Shown: positions 1 to 9,500, counted from the stretch's first letter. The stretch: 22,407 nt of DNA from CAYMRB01 sp964392615 (GCA_964392615.1 CAYMRB010000121.1:1-22407), one strand, 5' to 3'. A program made the numbers and translations. Notes: generated by a model from the sequence alone, not told the origin.

Positions 1-1
1 G

Positions 2-979
2 CTCATCACGTTCATCCTCCAGGGCGTCCTTCCAAAGGACAATCCGCTCGAGGGGATGAAGCAGTGGACCTTGCGCTACGCGCTCAGCCGCGACGGCGGC
101 CAAACGACCGCGCACGAGTCGCAAATGATCCACGTCGGCGATCAGTACTCGGCCGAGCACCCGCTGCCGGACGTTTGGGTCGGCAGGAACTCGGTCATGA
201 TCGGAGACACGACGTGCGTCGCCATCCGCACGCGGCAGGGCGAGATCCTGCAGCCCGTGCAGATCACGCCCGTCGGGCCGGACGGCGAGTACTACAACCC
301 CGGAGGCGGGTACACCTATCACGACGCCGCCGTCTTGATCGGCCGCTGGAACGCGGAGCAAACTCTCGACTGGCGGCTCTCGCAGCGTGTGCAGGCCGAC
401 CCGAAGCGCAGCACGCGCGGCATGATCGAGCCGACCCTCGCCGAGATGCCCGACGGCCGCGTCCTCATGGTGCTGCGCGGCAGCAACGACAGGAAGCCCG
501 CGCTGCCCGGCTATCGTTGGCGCGCAGTCTCCACCGACGGCGGGCACACGTGGTCGTCGCCGCAGCCGTGGACCTACGCCGACGGCAAGCCGTTCCACTC
601 GCCCAGCTCGTGCAGCCAGCTGCTGCGGCACTCGAACGGGCGTACGTACTGGATCGGCAACATCGCCCCGAGCAATCCCCGCGGCAACCACCCGCGCTAT
701 CCGTTGGTCATCGGCGAGGTCGACCCGAAGACGCTCGGACTCGTCCGCGAGTCGATCTGCACGATCGACGATCGCCGCCCGAAAGACCCTCCGACGCTGC
801 AGATCAGCAATTTCCACGCGCGCGAAGATCGCGTCACGCGTCAGATCGTCGTGCACTGCTCGCCGTTCAACCGGCCGCACCCGCTGACGGGCAACGCGAC
901 CCGCACGAAGCTCGATTGGACGAGCGACGCGATGCTGTATCGAGTGGACGTCGGTGTCGCGCTGGACACCGCCCGGTGA
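2..979 (+). CDS. Sialidase-fold (BNR repeat) protein, 5'-truncated by window edge
   Basis: The reading frame is open from the first complete codon of the window, so the N-terminus and any signal peptide lie outside. An internal ATG at 56 is not a convincing start. The visible part is about 325 residues. A clean Asp-box (STDGGHTW, bases 530-553) and a degenerate one near the start (LSRDGGQT) show a sialidase-type beta-propeller. The segment MIEPTLAEMPDGRVLMVLRG is the usual wording of the BNR-like sialidase family in environmental bacteria. Such proteins act outside the cytoplasm on sialic acids or related glycans, though many members have no proven substrate. I cannot verify the catalytic Arg triad, Tyr/Glu pair or Asp because part of the propeller is missing. 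Fold assignment is fairly sure; true sialidase activity is not. Confidence 0.72.
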   Translation, partial: LITFILQGVLPKDNPLEGMKQWTLRYALSRDGGQTTAHESQMIHVGDQYSAEHPLPDVWVGRNSVMIGDTTCVAIRTRQGEILQPVQITPVGPDGEYYNPGGGYTYHDAAVLIGRWNAEQTLDWRLSQRVQADPKRSTRGMIEPTLAEMPDGRVLMVLRGSNDRKPALPGYRWRAVSTDGGHTWSSPQPWTYADGKPFHSPSSCSQLLRHSNGRTYWIGNIAPSNPRGNHPRYPLVIGEVDPKTLGLVRESICTIDDRRPKDPPTLQISNFHAREDRVTRQIVVHCSPFNRPHPLTGNATRTKLDWTSDAMLYRVDVGVALDTAR

Positions 980-1039
980 CGCCGGCGGGCAACGAGATGA
1001 CTCGAAAACCTCAGAAGAAGCTTGCGGCTCCACTGCGTC

Positions 1040-1077
1040 GCCGGCAGAATGCATAGAGATCCTATGCATCCGCCGGC
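1040..1077. promoter_or_regulatory. Dyad operator candidate upstream of padR
   Basis: A perfect 8-base inverted repeat (ATGCATAG at 1049-1056, CTATGCAT at 1062-1069) has a 5-base spacer. It is flanked on both sides by GCCGGC (1040-1045 and 1072-1077). The inner dyad ends 23 bases before the padR start. A weak sigma-70-like promoter (TTGCGG 1022-1027, 17-base spacer, CAGAAT 1045-1050) would put the transcription start inside the dyad, as expected for autorepression. PadR proteins typically bind AT-rich dyads carrying ATG/CAT ends in their own promoters. The repeat is seen directly; its role is inferred. Confidence 0.55.
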
Positions 1078-1092
1078 AACCCCGCGCAAGCC

Positions 1093-1437
1093 ATGGACAC
1101 CGAGCTTCTCAAGGGCACGCTCTCCCTGCTGATCCTGTCCCTCCTGAGCCGCAAGCCGATGTACGGCTACGAGATCGTCAAGACGGTCGCGGCGGAGTCG
1201 GACGGCACGCTCGAGTGGAAGGAGGGCTCGCTGTACCCGAGCCTCCACAAGCTCGCGCGCGACGGCCTCGTGCGCAGCGAGTGGAGCGGGGAGCCCGGCA
1301 CGCGCCGCCGCAAGTACTACCACCTGACCGCTGCGGGCAAGAAGGCGCTGGCCGAGAAGGCGCGCTCGTGGGAGCAGCTCGCCGCGGCGGTCGAGCGGAT
1401 CGTCTCGAAGCAAGGAGGAGGAGGTTCCGATGGATGA
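1093..1437 (+). CDS. PadR-family transcriptional regulator
   Basis: The protein is 114 residues, the usual size of a minimal PadR repressor. It opens with the family signature (MDTELLKGTLSLLILSLL, then MYGYEIVK) and has the winged-helix core with EGSLYPSLHKLARDGLV. It ends with the RKYYHLTAAGKKAL wing and a short dimerisation helix. PadR proteins are cytoplasmic dimeric repressors that usually control a neighbouring membrane protein or transporter and themselves. The downstream HAAS-domain gene overlaps by 8 bases, and that pairing is common in Planctomycetota and Acidobacteriota. The start is the only ATG that keeps the N-terminal signature. No strong Shine-Dalgarno is visible before it. The inverted repeat at 1049-1069 is the likely operator. 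The effector is unknown. Confidence 0.93.
   Translation: MDTELLKGTLSLLILSLLSRKPMYGYEIVKTVAAESDGTLEWKEGSLYPSLHKLARDGLVRSEWSGEPGTRRRKYYHLTAAGKKALAEKARSWEQLAAAVERIVSKQGGGGSDG
1412..1424 (+). promoter_or_regulatory. Strong ribosome binding site for the HAAS-domain gene
   Basis: A purine run AAGGAGGAGGAGG lies inside the 3' end of padR, five bases before the ATG at 1430. It is the clearest Shine-Dalgarno in the window. It fixes the downstream start, so the 8-base gene overlap is real and the two genes are probably translationally coupled. Confidence 0.8.
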
Positions 1438-2464
1438 CGTCGAAAGCTATCTGAACCGCGTCTGCCGCCACATCGCCGGCAGCCGAGCGCTGCGCGCCCA
1501 CTTGCGCGAGGAGCTGCGCGAGCACCTCGAGGAGGCGATCGAGCGTCACCGAGACGAGGGACTCGCCGAGGACGAAGCGACCCGACGCGCGATCGAGGAG
1601 TTCGGCACGCCGGAGACGGTCGGCGCCGGGCTCGTCGGCGTCTACGGGCAGCGCTTGACGGGAGTGTTGATCGATCGGGCCATCGAGTGGAAGGAGCGGA
1701 CGATGAAGACCGGTTGGAAATGGCGTTTCGTCGCGCACGCGGCGATGCTCGCGACGATCGTGGTGTCGGTGCTGTTCGTGCTCTTCGCGGAGATCTACAT
1801 CCTGCCGCGCGCCGTGCACACCTATAGCGAGCTCGAGCTCGCCCTGCCCGACTTCGCCCTCCACACGTGGTCCGTGTCGCTCGTGCTGACCCAGTACTGG
1901 TACGCGTGGCTCGTCCCGTTGTGCATCGCGGCGCTGCTCTTCGAGTGGCGTTACCGCGGCGAGCACCGCGGCAACGTGCGCATGGCCTTCGGCGGCGTCG
2001 GAGCGTTCGTGTCGATCACCGCTGCGCTGCTCGTGGCCGCCACGCTGGTCGTCGCGTTCGCGCTGCTGCCGGTGACGGTACCGACGGAACGGCTCGCACC
2101 GATCGTCGCGACCCGTGTCGGCGAGGCGAACACGGCGCTCGCGGCGCTGCGCGAGGCCACGTCGCGTGAAGACTGGCCCGCAGCCGTCGACGCGAACGAC
2201 CGATTGCACGAGGCGCTCGACTACTTGAGCGACCACTCCGGCTCCACCGTGCCGCTACTCGCCGTCTGGAGCCGTCGCGAAGAGGTCCGCGACATCCGCC
2301 GCCTGCTCGAAGATGCGGTCGAGACGAGCCGTGGCGTCGGTCGGCACGACGCCGTGTCGATCGAGGAGCTGCGCGCGCGCCTGGCGCGGGTTGACGCGGC
2401 GTACGCGGGCTTGACGGCGAGGCTCGCCGGTCGAGATGGCGCTAGCCAGCCCGGCAGTGACTGA
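1430..2464 (+). CDS. HAAS/permease-prefix domain membrane protein, partner of PadR
   Basis: The protein is 344 residues. Residues 1-75 form a charged helical HAAS-like (DUF1700-type, 'permease prefix') domain, with LREELREHLEEAIERHRDEG followed by ATRRAIEEFGTPETVG. Three hydrophobic segments follow at about 101-124, 148-171 and 186-214, then a long helical charged tail (222-344). The stretch between the first two segments (YSELELALPDFALHTWSV and the following YWYAW) resembles the membrane core of GspF-like proteins, but I cannot prove homology. HAAS domains are thought to sense or transmit signals at the membrane and nearly always sit next to padR. The start is set by a strong Shine-Dalgarno. 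The most likely role is the PadR-controlled membrane component of an envelope or stress response. No enzyme motif is visible. Confidence 0.75.
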   Translation: MDDVESYLNRVCRHIAGSRALRAHLREELREHLEEAIERHRDEGLAEDEATRRAIEEFGTPETVGAGLVGVYGQRLTGVLIDRAIEWKERTMKTGWKWRFVAHAAMLATIVVSVLFVLFAEIYILPRAVHTYSELELALPDFALHTWSVSLVLTQYWYAWLVPLCIAALLFEWRYRGEHRGNVRMAFGGVGAFVSITAALLVAATLVVAFALLPVTVPTERLAPIVATRVGEANTALAALREATSREDWPAAVDANDRLHEALDYLSDHSGSTVPLLAVWSRREEVRDIRRLLEDAVETSRGVGRHDAVSIEELRARLARVDAAYAGLTARLAGRDGASQPGSD

Positions 2465-2734
2465 GTCGACCGACCGACCGTTTTCGTCGTCGAGGGCCGT
2501 CCGAACGCACCCTGGCGCTCGTCGAGAAGAACCGACGCGGATCGGCTCGCCCTGCCGGAGCACCATGCTCAGACGCCCGCGCATTCGCGTTGACTTCCCA
2601 CCCGCCGGACTCGACGCTGTAGGGACCTCGCGCGCCCCTGGAGTGTAGGGCCCCGCGCGACCTGATTGCTGACAGAGAGACCACCTCGGGCCGCGACGCA
2701 TTCTGTCCCGGCCCCCGAACCGAGGCGAACCACC
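2465..2734. other. Non-coding gap with an imperfect direct repeat
   Basis: This 270-base gap separates the padR pair from the cytochrome block and should hold the promoter of the latter. No convincing sigma-70 promoter or terminator hairpin is visible. Two similar GC-rich boxes beginning TGTAGGG (2618-2634 and 2644-2660) are spaced 26 bases start to start. A short CGAC microsatellite lies near 2466-2479. The TTG at 2666 is in frame with the next gene but is not favoured as its start. Confidence 0.4.
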
Positions 2735-5101
2735 ATGGACGTTCCGGTCGAGCTCCCCCACCGACTCGTGTTCGCACCACGAGGCGCTGGCATCGTCACG
2801 CTGCTCGCGGTCACCCTCGTCCTCTCGAACGCCGCGCTCCGCGCGGACGAGGACTCGCGCGAGCAGCGCCTGCCGTCCGACGAATTCTTCCACGAGACGC
2901 TGCTGCCGGCCGTCGAGAAGTACTGCGTCAAGTGTCACGACGATGATGATCCCAAGGGCGACGTCTCGCTCGAAGGTCTCGCGCGCCCGGAGCAGATCCT
3001 CGAGAACCGCGACATCTGGGAGCGCACCTTCAAGCAGCTCGGCGTCGGCGGCATGCCTCCCGTCAACAAGAAGCGTCGGCCGAGCCGCGAGCAAGAGGCC
3101 GCGATCATCGAGTGGCTCGACCTCAAGCTCTACCACTGCGATTGCAGCAAGGTCGACGACGTCGGTCGCGAGACGATCCAGCGCCTCAACCGCGTCGAGT
3201 ACACGAACACGATTCGCGATCTGCTCGGCGTCGAGACGAGCGTCGCGGACGATTTCCCGTCGGACGACGTCGGCTACGGCTTCGCGAACATCGGTGACGT
3301 GCTGTCGCTGCCGCCGCTTCTCCTCGAAAAGTACGTCGACGCGTCCGAGAAGATCGCCGCGCAGGCCGTGCTCACGACGCCGCTCGGCAAGCGCAAGAAG
3401 CGCTACGGCAGCGGCGAGCTGAAGGTCACCGGTGGCGGTCGAGAGGGAAGCGACGGCTGGTACACGCTCTACTCGTCCGGCGCCGTGAGCGACGAGCACG
3501 TCGTCGATCGGGCGGGCGAGCACATCCTCCGCGTCGAAGCGATGGCCGACCAGGCCGGGCCCGAACTCGCGAAGGTCGCCATCGAGGTCGACGGCAAGCG
3601 CGTCAAGGCGTTCGAGGTCAAGGGACGACGCAAGTCGGGCACATACGAGGTGCGACAGCGGCTCGCGAAGGGCAAGCACCGCATCGCAGCGGCGTTCATC
3701 AACGACTACTACGACGCGCGCGACAAGGCCGACCGCAATCTGTTCGTCCGCGCGATCGAGGTCCAAGGCCCGATCGACGTCGAGGCACCGAAGTCGCACC
3801 GCGGCATCGTCTTCACGCGGCCCGCCGACGACAAGTCCGTTGCGCAGGCCGCGCGCGAAGTCGTCGGCCGCCTGCTGCCGCGCGCGTTTCGACGCCCGGT
3901 CTCGGAGGACGAGGTCGCCCGCTACGCCGGCCTCGTCGAGCTGGTCACGACGGACGGCGAGTCGTTCGAACGCGGCGTCCAGATCGCGCTGCAAGCGATC
4001 CTCGTTTCGCCGCACTTCCTGTTCCGCGTCGAGTACGACGACGAGCCGAACGACCCGAAGGCGCAGCACGCGCTGACCGACCACGAGCTCGCGTCGCGCC
4101 TGTCCTACTTCCTGTGGAGCACGATGCCCGACGACGAGCTGTTCGAGCTCGCGGAACGGGGCAAGCTGCACGAGCGGGACGTGCTCGACCGCCAGGTCAC
4201 GCGCATGCTCGCCGACCCGCGGGCCGACGCCATCGTCGAGAACTTCGCGAGCCAATGGCTCGAGCTCTCCAACCTCGATGAGATCACGCCGGACGCGAAG
4301 CTCTTCCCGGAGTTCACGCCCGAGCTCCGGGCCGACATGGTGCGCGAGACGCAGCTCTTTATCCGGGCGCTGTTCCGCGAAGACCGCTCGCTGCTCGACT
4401 TCATCGACGCCGACTACTCCTTCGTCAACGAGCGCCTGGCGAAGCACTACGGAATCGACGGCGTGCGGGGCGACAAGATGCGCCGCGTGCCGCTGCCGCC
4501 GACGCAACGCACCGGCGTGCTGACGCACGCGAGCATCCTGACGATCACGTCGAACCCGAACCGCACGTCGCTCGTTCGGCGCGGCAATTGGCTCATCAAC
4601 AACGTCATGGGACTGCAGCTGCCCGAGCCGCCCGAGGTCCAGCAGACCCTCGAGGAAGGCGCCAAGGAGTCCGGCCTGACGTCGATGCGTGATCAGCTCA
4701 AGCTGCACCGCGAGGATCCCGGCTGCGCGTCCTGCCACAATACGATGGACCCGCTCGGCTTCGGGATGGAGAATTTTGACGCGATCGGACGCTGGCGCGA
4801 AATCGCCGAAGGGAGGCCGGTCGATTCCGGCGGCACGCTGCCGAGCGGCGAGACGTTTCGCGGTCCGGTCGAGCTCGCGCAGATCTTGAAGAAGCGCAAG
4901 CGCGACTTTGCGGAGCTCGTGACGAAGAAGATGCTGACCTACGCTCTCGGGCGCGGCTTGGAGGTCCCGGACTCGTGCACCGTGGACGACATCGTCGCGG
5001 ACCTCGAGGCGAACGACTACCGGTTCACGGTGCTGGTGCGCGGAATCGTGCAGAGCCGCCCGTTCCGGATGAGAAGAGGGGACGACGCAGGAGCCCGATG
5101 A
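2735..5101 (+). CDS. DUF1592-family cytochrome c protein (PSD3/PSD5/PSD4/PSCyt3/PSD2 domains)
   Basis: The exported protein is 788 residues from the ATG at 2735. An in-frame TTG at 2666 would add 23 residues before a hydrophobic signal segment (residues 18-36), so the ATG fits better. Domains in order: a cytochrome-like segment with CVKCH (64-68); DUF1587 (about 147-212, RLNRVEYTNTIRDLLG); a beta-sandwich resembling a carbohydrate-binding module (about 236-346); DUF1595 (about 369-420); DUF1592 (about 420-560, LASRLSYFLWSTMPDDEL); DUF1588 (about 560-640, SNPNRTSLVRRGNWL); a second heme motif CASCH (664-668) followed by MDPLGFGMENFDAIG; and DUF1585 (about 700-785). This order is the standard one for the family, which is greatly expanded in Planctomycetota. 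Two covalent hemes and an extracytoplasmic redox role are expected; the substrate is unknown. The stop overlaps the start of the DUF1552 gene. Confidence 0.92.
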   Translation: MDVPVELPHRLVFAPRGAGIVTLLAVTLVLSNAALRADEDSREQRLPSDEFFHETLLPAVEKYCVKCHDDDDPKGDVSLEGLARPEQILENRDIWERTFKQLGVGGMPPVNKKRRPSREQEAAIIEWLDLKLYHCDCSKVDDVGRETIQRLNRVEYTNTIRDLLGVETSVADDFPSDDVGYGFANIGDVLSLPPLLLEKYVDASEKIAAQAVLTTPLGKRKKRYGSGELKVTGGGREGSDGWYTLYSSGAVSDEHVVDRAGEHILRVEAMADQAGPELAKVAIEVDGKRVKAFEVKGRRKSGTYEVRQRLAKGKHRIAAAFINDYYDARDKADRNLFVRAIEVQGPIDVEAPKSHRGIVFTRPADDKSVAQAAREVVGRLLPRAFRRPVSEDEVARYAGLVELVTTDGESFERGVQIALQAILVSPHFLFRVEYDDEPNDPKAQHALTDHELASRLSYFLWSTMPDDELFELAERGKLHERDVLDRQVTRMLADPRADAIVENFASQWLELSNLDEITPDAKLFPEFTPELRADMVRETQLFIRALFREDRSLLDFIDADYSFVNERLAKHYGIDGVRGDKMRRVPLPPTQRTGVLTHASILTITSNPNRTSLVRRGNWLINNVMGLQLPEPPEVQQTLEEGAKESGLTSMRDQLKLHREDPGCASCHNTMDPLGFGMENFDAIGRWREIAEGRPVDSGGTLPSGETFRGPVELAQILKKRKRDFAELVTKKMLTYALGRGLEVPDSCTVDDIVADLEANDYRFTVLVRGIVQSRPFRMRRGDDAGAR
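5089..5093 (+). promoter_or_regulatory. Shine-Dalgarno deciding the DUF1552 start
   Basis: AGGAG lies four bases before the ATG at 5098 and ten before a second in-frame ATG at 5104. Either start gives an intact twin-arginine signal. The longer frame back to 4975 overlaps the upstream gene and is rejected. Confidence 0.6.
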
Positions 5102-6441
5102 CGATGAACAAAAAACATCAACTGCCGCGACGGACGTTCCTCCGCGGGCTCGGCGCGACGATGGCGCTGCCCGCCCTCGAAGCCATGCTGCCTCTGTCGA
5201 GCGCCGCGCGCGCTGCAGAGATCACCGCGGCGCAGCCTCCGGTGCGCCTGGCGTTCATCTTCGTCCCGAATGGCGCGATCCAGCCGAACTGGAAGTGCAG
5301 GGGCAACGAACGCGATTGGCGGCTGTCGCGCACGCTGACGCCGCTGGCTGCGCACAAGAAACGCATCACGGTCTTCAACGGCCTGACGCAGCACCACGGC
5401 CGCGCCAACGGCGACGGCGGCGGCGACCACGCCCGCAACGCCGGCTCGTTCCTGACGGGCGCGCAGCCGTACAAGACGGCAGGCGCAGATATCCGTGTCG
5501 GCGTGTCGGCCGACCAGGCAGCCGCGAAGCTCATCGGTCACGAGACGAAGCTGCCGTCGCTCGAGCTCGGCATCGAACGCGGCCGCAACGGCGGCAACTG
5601 CGACTCCGGCTATAGCTGCGCGTACTCGACGAACATCTCGTGGAAGACCGAGTCGACGCCGATGGCCAAGGAGGTCAATCCGAAGCTCGCGTTCGAGCGC
5701 CTGTTCGGATCGGCCGACGCCCGAGACCAAGTGGCGCAGAACAAGTACCGCAAGAGCGTCCTCGACCTCGTCGCCGCGGATGCGGATGCGCTGAAGAAGC
5801 GCCTCGGAAAGACCGACCAGCGCAAGCTCGACGAGTACTTCACCAGCGTCCGCGAGCTCGAACAGCGCATCGAGCGCCAGGCGACGAAGCTCGGCGAGGT
5901 CCCCGAATACGATGTGCCCGCGGGCATCCCTCGTGAGCTCGCGGCGCACATGCGGCTGATGTACGACATCATGGCGCTCGCGTTTCAGACCGACGCGACG
6001 CGCGTCGCGACGTTCATGCTCGGAAACGCGGGCAGCAACCGCAGCTACCCGATGGTCGGCGTCAGCGGTGGCCACCACGGCCTGTCGCACCACCGCAACG
6101 ATCCGAAGAAGATGGAGGACATCACGAAGATCGACATCTTCCTGGTGTCGCAGTACGCGTACTTTCTCGACAAGCTCGCGGCGGTCAAGGAGCCGGACGG
6201 CAGCACGCTGCTCGACAACAGCCTGATCCTCTACGGCAGCGCCATCGCGGACGCCAACCGGCACTCGCACCACGACCTCCCGATCGTCGTCGCGGGTCGC
6301 GGCGGTGGGCAGCTCGACTCGGGCCGTCTGCGAACGTACCCGAAGGAAACGCCGCTGAACAACCTGTACCTGTCGATGTGCCACATGGCCGGCGCAGGCG
6401 TCGACAAGATCGGCGACTCGACCGGCGAGCTGAAGCTGTAG
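5098..6441 (+). CDS. DUF1552 (HXXSHH) family Tat-exported protein
   Basis: The protein is 447 residues from the ATG at 5098, which overlaps the previous stop as ATGA and suggests translational coupling. The N-terminus is a twin-arginine signal: RRTFLRGLGA at residues 11-20, then a hydrophobic stretch ending near SSAARAAE. The family-defining motif HGLSHH is at residues 327-332, with the conserved CDSGYSCAYSTNISW segment upstream. The fold is thought to be related to the sulfatase/alkaline phosphatase-like superfamily, as for DUF1501, but no activity has been established. Gene pairing with a DUF1592 cytochrome protein is a fixed arrangement in Planctomycetota. This suggests the two form a complex, with the Tat partner carrying a folded cofactor or metal site. 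Family assignment is firm; function is open. Confidence 0.92.
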   Translation: MTMNKKHQLPRRTFLRGLGATMALPALEAMLPLSSAARAAEITAAQPPVRLAFIFVPNGAIQPNWKCRGNERDWRLSRTLTPLAAHKKRITVFNGLTQHHGRANGDGGGDHARNAGSFLTGAQPYKTAGADIRVGVSADQAAAKLIGHETKLPSLELGIERGRNGGNCDSGYSCAYSTNISWKTESTPMAKEVNPKLAFERLFGSADARDQVAQNKYRKSVLDLVAADADALKKRLGKTDQRKLDEYFTSVRELEQRIERQATKLGEVPEYDVPAGIPRELAAHMRLMYDIMALAFQTDATRVATFMLGNAGSNRSYPMVGVSGGHHGLSHHRNDPKKMEDITKIDIFLVSQYAYFLDKLAAVKEPDGSTLLDNSLILYGSAIADANRHSHHDLPIVVAGRGGGQLDSGRLRTYPKETPLNNLYLSMCHMAGAGVDKIGDSTGELKL

Positions 6442-6583
6442 GCGGAAACGCGCGCGATCCCGTCGCACATCCGCTATCATGGCGGCGTCGAAACTCCGGT
6501 GCGCGGCCGGGAATGGAGCGGCGCGCCGGGAGCATTCAGGCGGGAGGCCTGAGCACACTACAAGACTGCGTGAGAGCCATCTC

Positions 6584-9500
6584 ATGAGCACACGACCGAC
6601 GCTGTTCGCGGTCCTGGCTGTCCTTGTCTCATCGACAGGTACCGTCTCGACGCTGGCCGCCGAAGACACGACCACCGACACCGCCGTCAGCTACTGGCGC
6701 GACGTCCGACCGCTCTTCCAGGCGCGTTGCCACGGTTGCCACCAACCGGCCAAGCAGGGCGGCAAGTACGAGATGACCTCGTTCGAGCGCCTGCTCGCCG
6801 GCGGCAAGAGCGAGTCGCCCGCGATCGTGCCGGGCAAGCCCGACGAGAGCCCGTTCGTCGAGCTGATCACGCCCATCGACGGCGAGGCCGACATGCCGAA
6901 GAAGGCGAACCCGCTCAGCGCGGACGAGATCGACCTCGTGCGCCGCTGGATCGCCGCCGGCGCCGTCGACGACACGCCCGAGAGCGCGAAGAAGACGTAC
7001 GACATGGACCACCCGCCGGCATACGTGCTGCCGCCGGTCATCACGTCGATGGACTTCTCGCCCGACGGCACACGGCTCGCCGTTTCGGGCTTCCACGAGG
7101 TATTGCTGCACAAGGCGGACGGCTCGGGCCTTGTCGCGCGTCTCGTCGGCATGTCGGAGCGCATCGAGTCGGTCGCGTTCTCTCCCGACGGCAAGAAGCT
7201 CGCGGTCACCGGCGGCCTGCCGGGCCGCATGGGCGAGGTGCAGATCTGGGACGTCGAGAAGCGCAAGCTCAGGATGTCCGTACCTGTCACGTTCGACACG
7301 CTCTACGGCGCGAGCTGGTCGCCGGACGGGCAGCACGTCGCGTTCGGCTGCACCGACGACACGGTGCGCGCGATCCGCGTCAAGTCGGGCGAGCAGGTCC
7401 TCTACCAGGGCGCTCACAACGATTGGGTGCTCGACACCGTGTGGTCGGTCGACGGCTCGTACGTGATCTCGGTCGGCAATGACCGCACCGCGAAGCTCAC
7501 CGAGTTCGCGACGCAGCGGTTCATCGACAACATCACGTCTATCACGCCCGGAGTGCTCAAGGGCGGCGTCGCGTCGGTCGCGCGCCATCCCGACGCCGAC
7601 GTCATCCTGCTCGGCGGCGCCGACGGCATTCCGAAGATCTTCCGCGTGCATCGCGTGACGAAGCGTCGCATCGGCGACGACGCGAACTTCATTCAGAAGC
7701 TCCCGCCGCTGCGCGGGCGCGTCTTCGGCGTCGCGCTCAATCGTGACGCGACACGCGCCGCCGCCGTCAGTAGCCTCGACGGCGCGGGCCACCTGCGTAC
7801 GTACAAGCTGCACACCGACACGCTGCCGGCCGACATCGCGAAGATCGTCGCCGAGAAGCCGGCTGAGCGCTCGACGGCGGAGGTCGAGAAGCTCGTCTCG
7901 CACCACGCCAAGAGCGCGTCGGCCCTCGCCGAAGCGAAGCTCGACGACGTCGCGCTCTACTGCGTCGCGTTCCACCCGGATGGCGATGTCGTGGCGGCTG
8001 CCGGCGCCGACGGCAAGGTGCGCCTCTTCGACGCAGCGACCGCGAAGGTGACGAAGGAGTTCGTCCCCGTGCCGCTCGAGGCGATGGGCGACGTGGCCGC
8101 TGCGGGGCCGAAGGAGATCGTGTTCCCCGACGAGGAGATCACCGCCGAGACCATCCATTCGGAGGACCAGGCGGGCATCGCGGCGATCGAGGTCGTGCCG
8201 CAGCACGCGACGATCACGAAGCGCTACGACACCGTGCAGTTCGTCGTCACCGGACGGCTCGAGTCGGGCGACGTCGTCGATCTGACGCGCGTCGCCGACG
8301 TGCAAATCGACGGCGGCACCATCGAGTCGACGCCTCGCCGACGGGTGCACGCGATCGCTGACGGCAAGAGCGAGTTGACGTTCGCGTACGCGGGCAAGAA
8401 GGCGACCGCGGCCGTCGACGTCACAGGATTCGAAACGCCGTTCCACCCGGACTTCGTTCGCGACGTCGCTCCGGCCATCACGAAGATAGGCTGTAACTCC
8501 GGCACGTGCCACGGCGCGAACAAGGGCAAGGGCAGCCTGAAGCTCTCGCTGCGCGGCAATCACCCGCTCTACGACGTGCGGACGTTCAGCGACGACCTCG
8601 CGAGTCGCCGCGTCAACACGGCGTCGCCGTCGGACAGCCTCATGCTGCTCAAGCCGACGGCGGCCGTACCACACGAGGGCGGCCAGGTGACGCGACCGGG
8701 CGAGCCGTACTACGAGACGATCCGCGCGTGGATCGCCGAGGGCGCTCGCTACGACCAAAGCGCGCCGACGGTCCAGAGGATCACGGTCTTTCCGCGCGAC
8801 CCGATCGCGCAGCGCGTCGGCAGCAAGCAGCAGTTCCGCGTGCTCGCGACATACTCCGATGGCGTCGTGCGTGACGTGACGTCAGAGTCGGTCATCGCGA
8901 GCGGCGACACCGAGGTCGCCAGCGCCGATTCGGGCGGTCTCGTCACGACGTTTCGGCGCGGCGAAAGCTCGATCCTCGCGCGCTACCAGGGCCGCTACGC
9001 CGCGACGACGTTGACCGTCATGGGCGATCGGACCGGCTTCGTGTGGCGCCAGCCGCCGACGCACAATGTCGTCGACGAGCTCATCGCGAAGAAGCTAGAG
9101 CGCACCAAGACAGCGCCGTCCGATCTCTGCACCGACGCCGAGTTCCTCCGTCGCGTGCGGCTCGATCTGACGGGCCTGCCGCCGACCACGGAGGAGCTCC
9201 GGGCGTTTCTCGCCGACGAACGCTCGACGCGCGTCAAGCGCGACGAGGTGATCGATCGACTCATCGGCAGCGACGAGTACGTCGACTACTGGACGAACAA
9301 GTGGGCCGACCTCCTGCAGGTCAACCGCAAGTTCCTCGGCGCCGAGGGGGCGAAGCTGTTCCACGGTTGGATCCGGGGCAAAATCGCCGCCAACACGCCG
9401 TACGACCAGTTCACCTACGAGCTGCTGACTGCGACGGGCTCGAACCGCGAGAATCCGCCCGCGTCGTACTTCAAGGTCCTCCGCACCCCGGTGGATGCGA

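Noticed and set aside
2466..2479. CGAC tandem microrepeat after the HAAS gene
   Set aside because: It is too short to be a functional repeat array.
2255..4738. 827-residue open frame on the minus strand opposite the DUF1592 gene
   Set aside because: It is Arg/Leu/Val/Asp-rich sequence typical of antisense frames in GC-rich DNA, with no domain. The plus strand holds a full set of recognised domains and heme motifs.
6536..6552. Small hairpin (CAGGC/GCCTG) upstream of the giant cytochrome gene
   Set aside because: It is a six-pair stem with no positional logic; likely chance.
6629..8758. 709-residue minus-strand frame opposite the giant cytochrome gene
   Set aside because: It has shadow composition and no signal peptide or motif; the coding evidence is on the plus strand.
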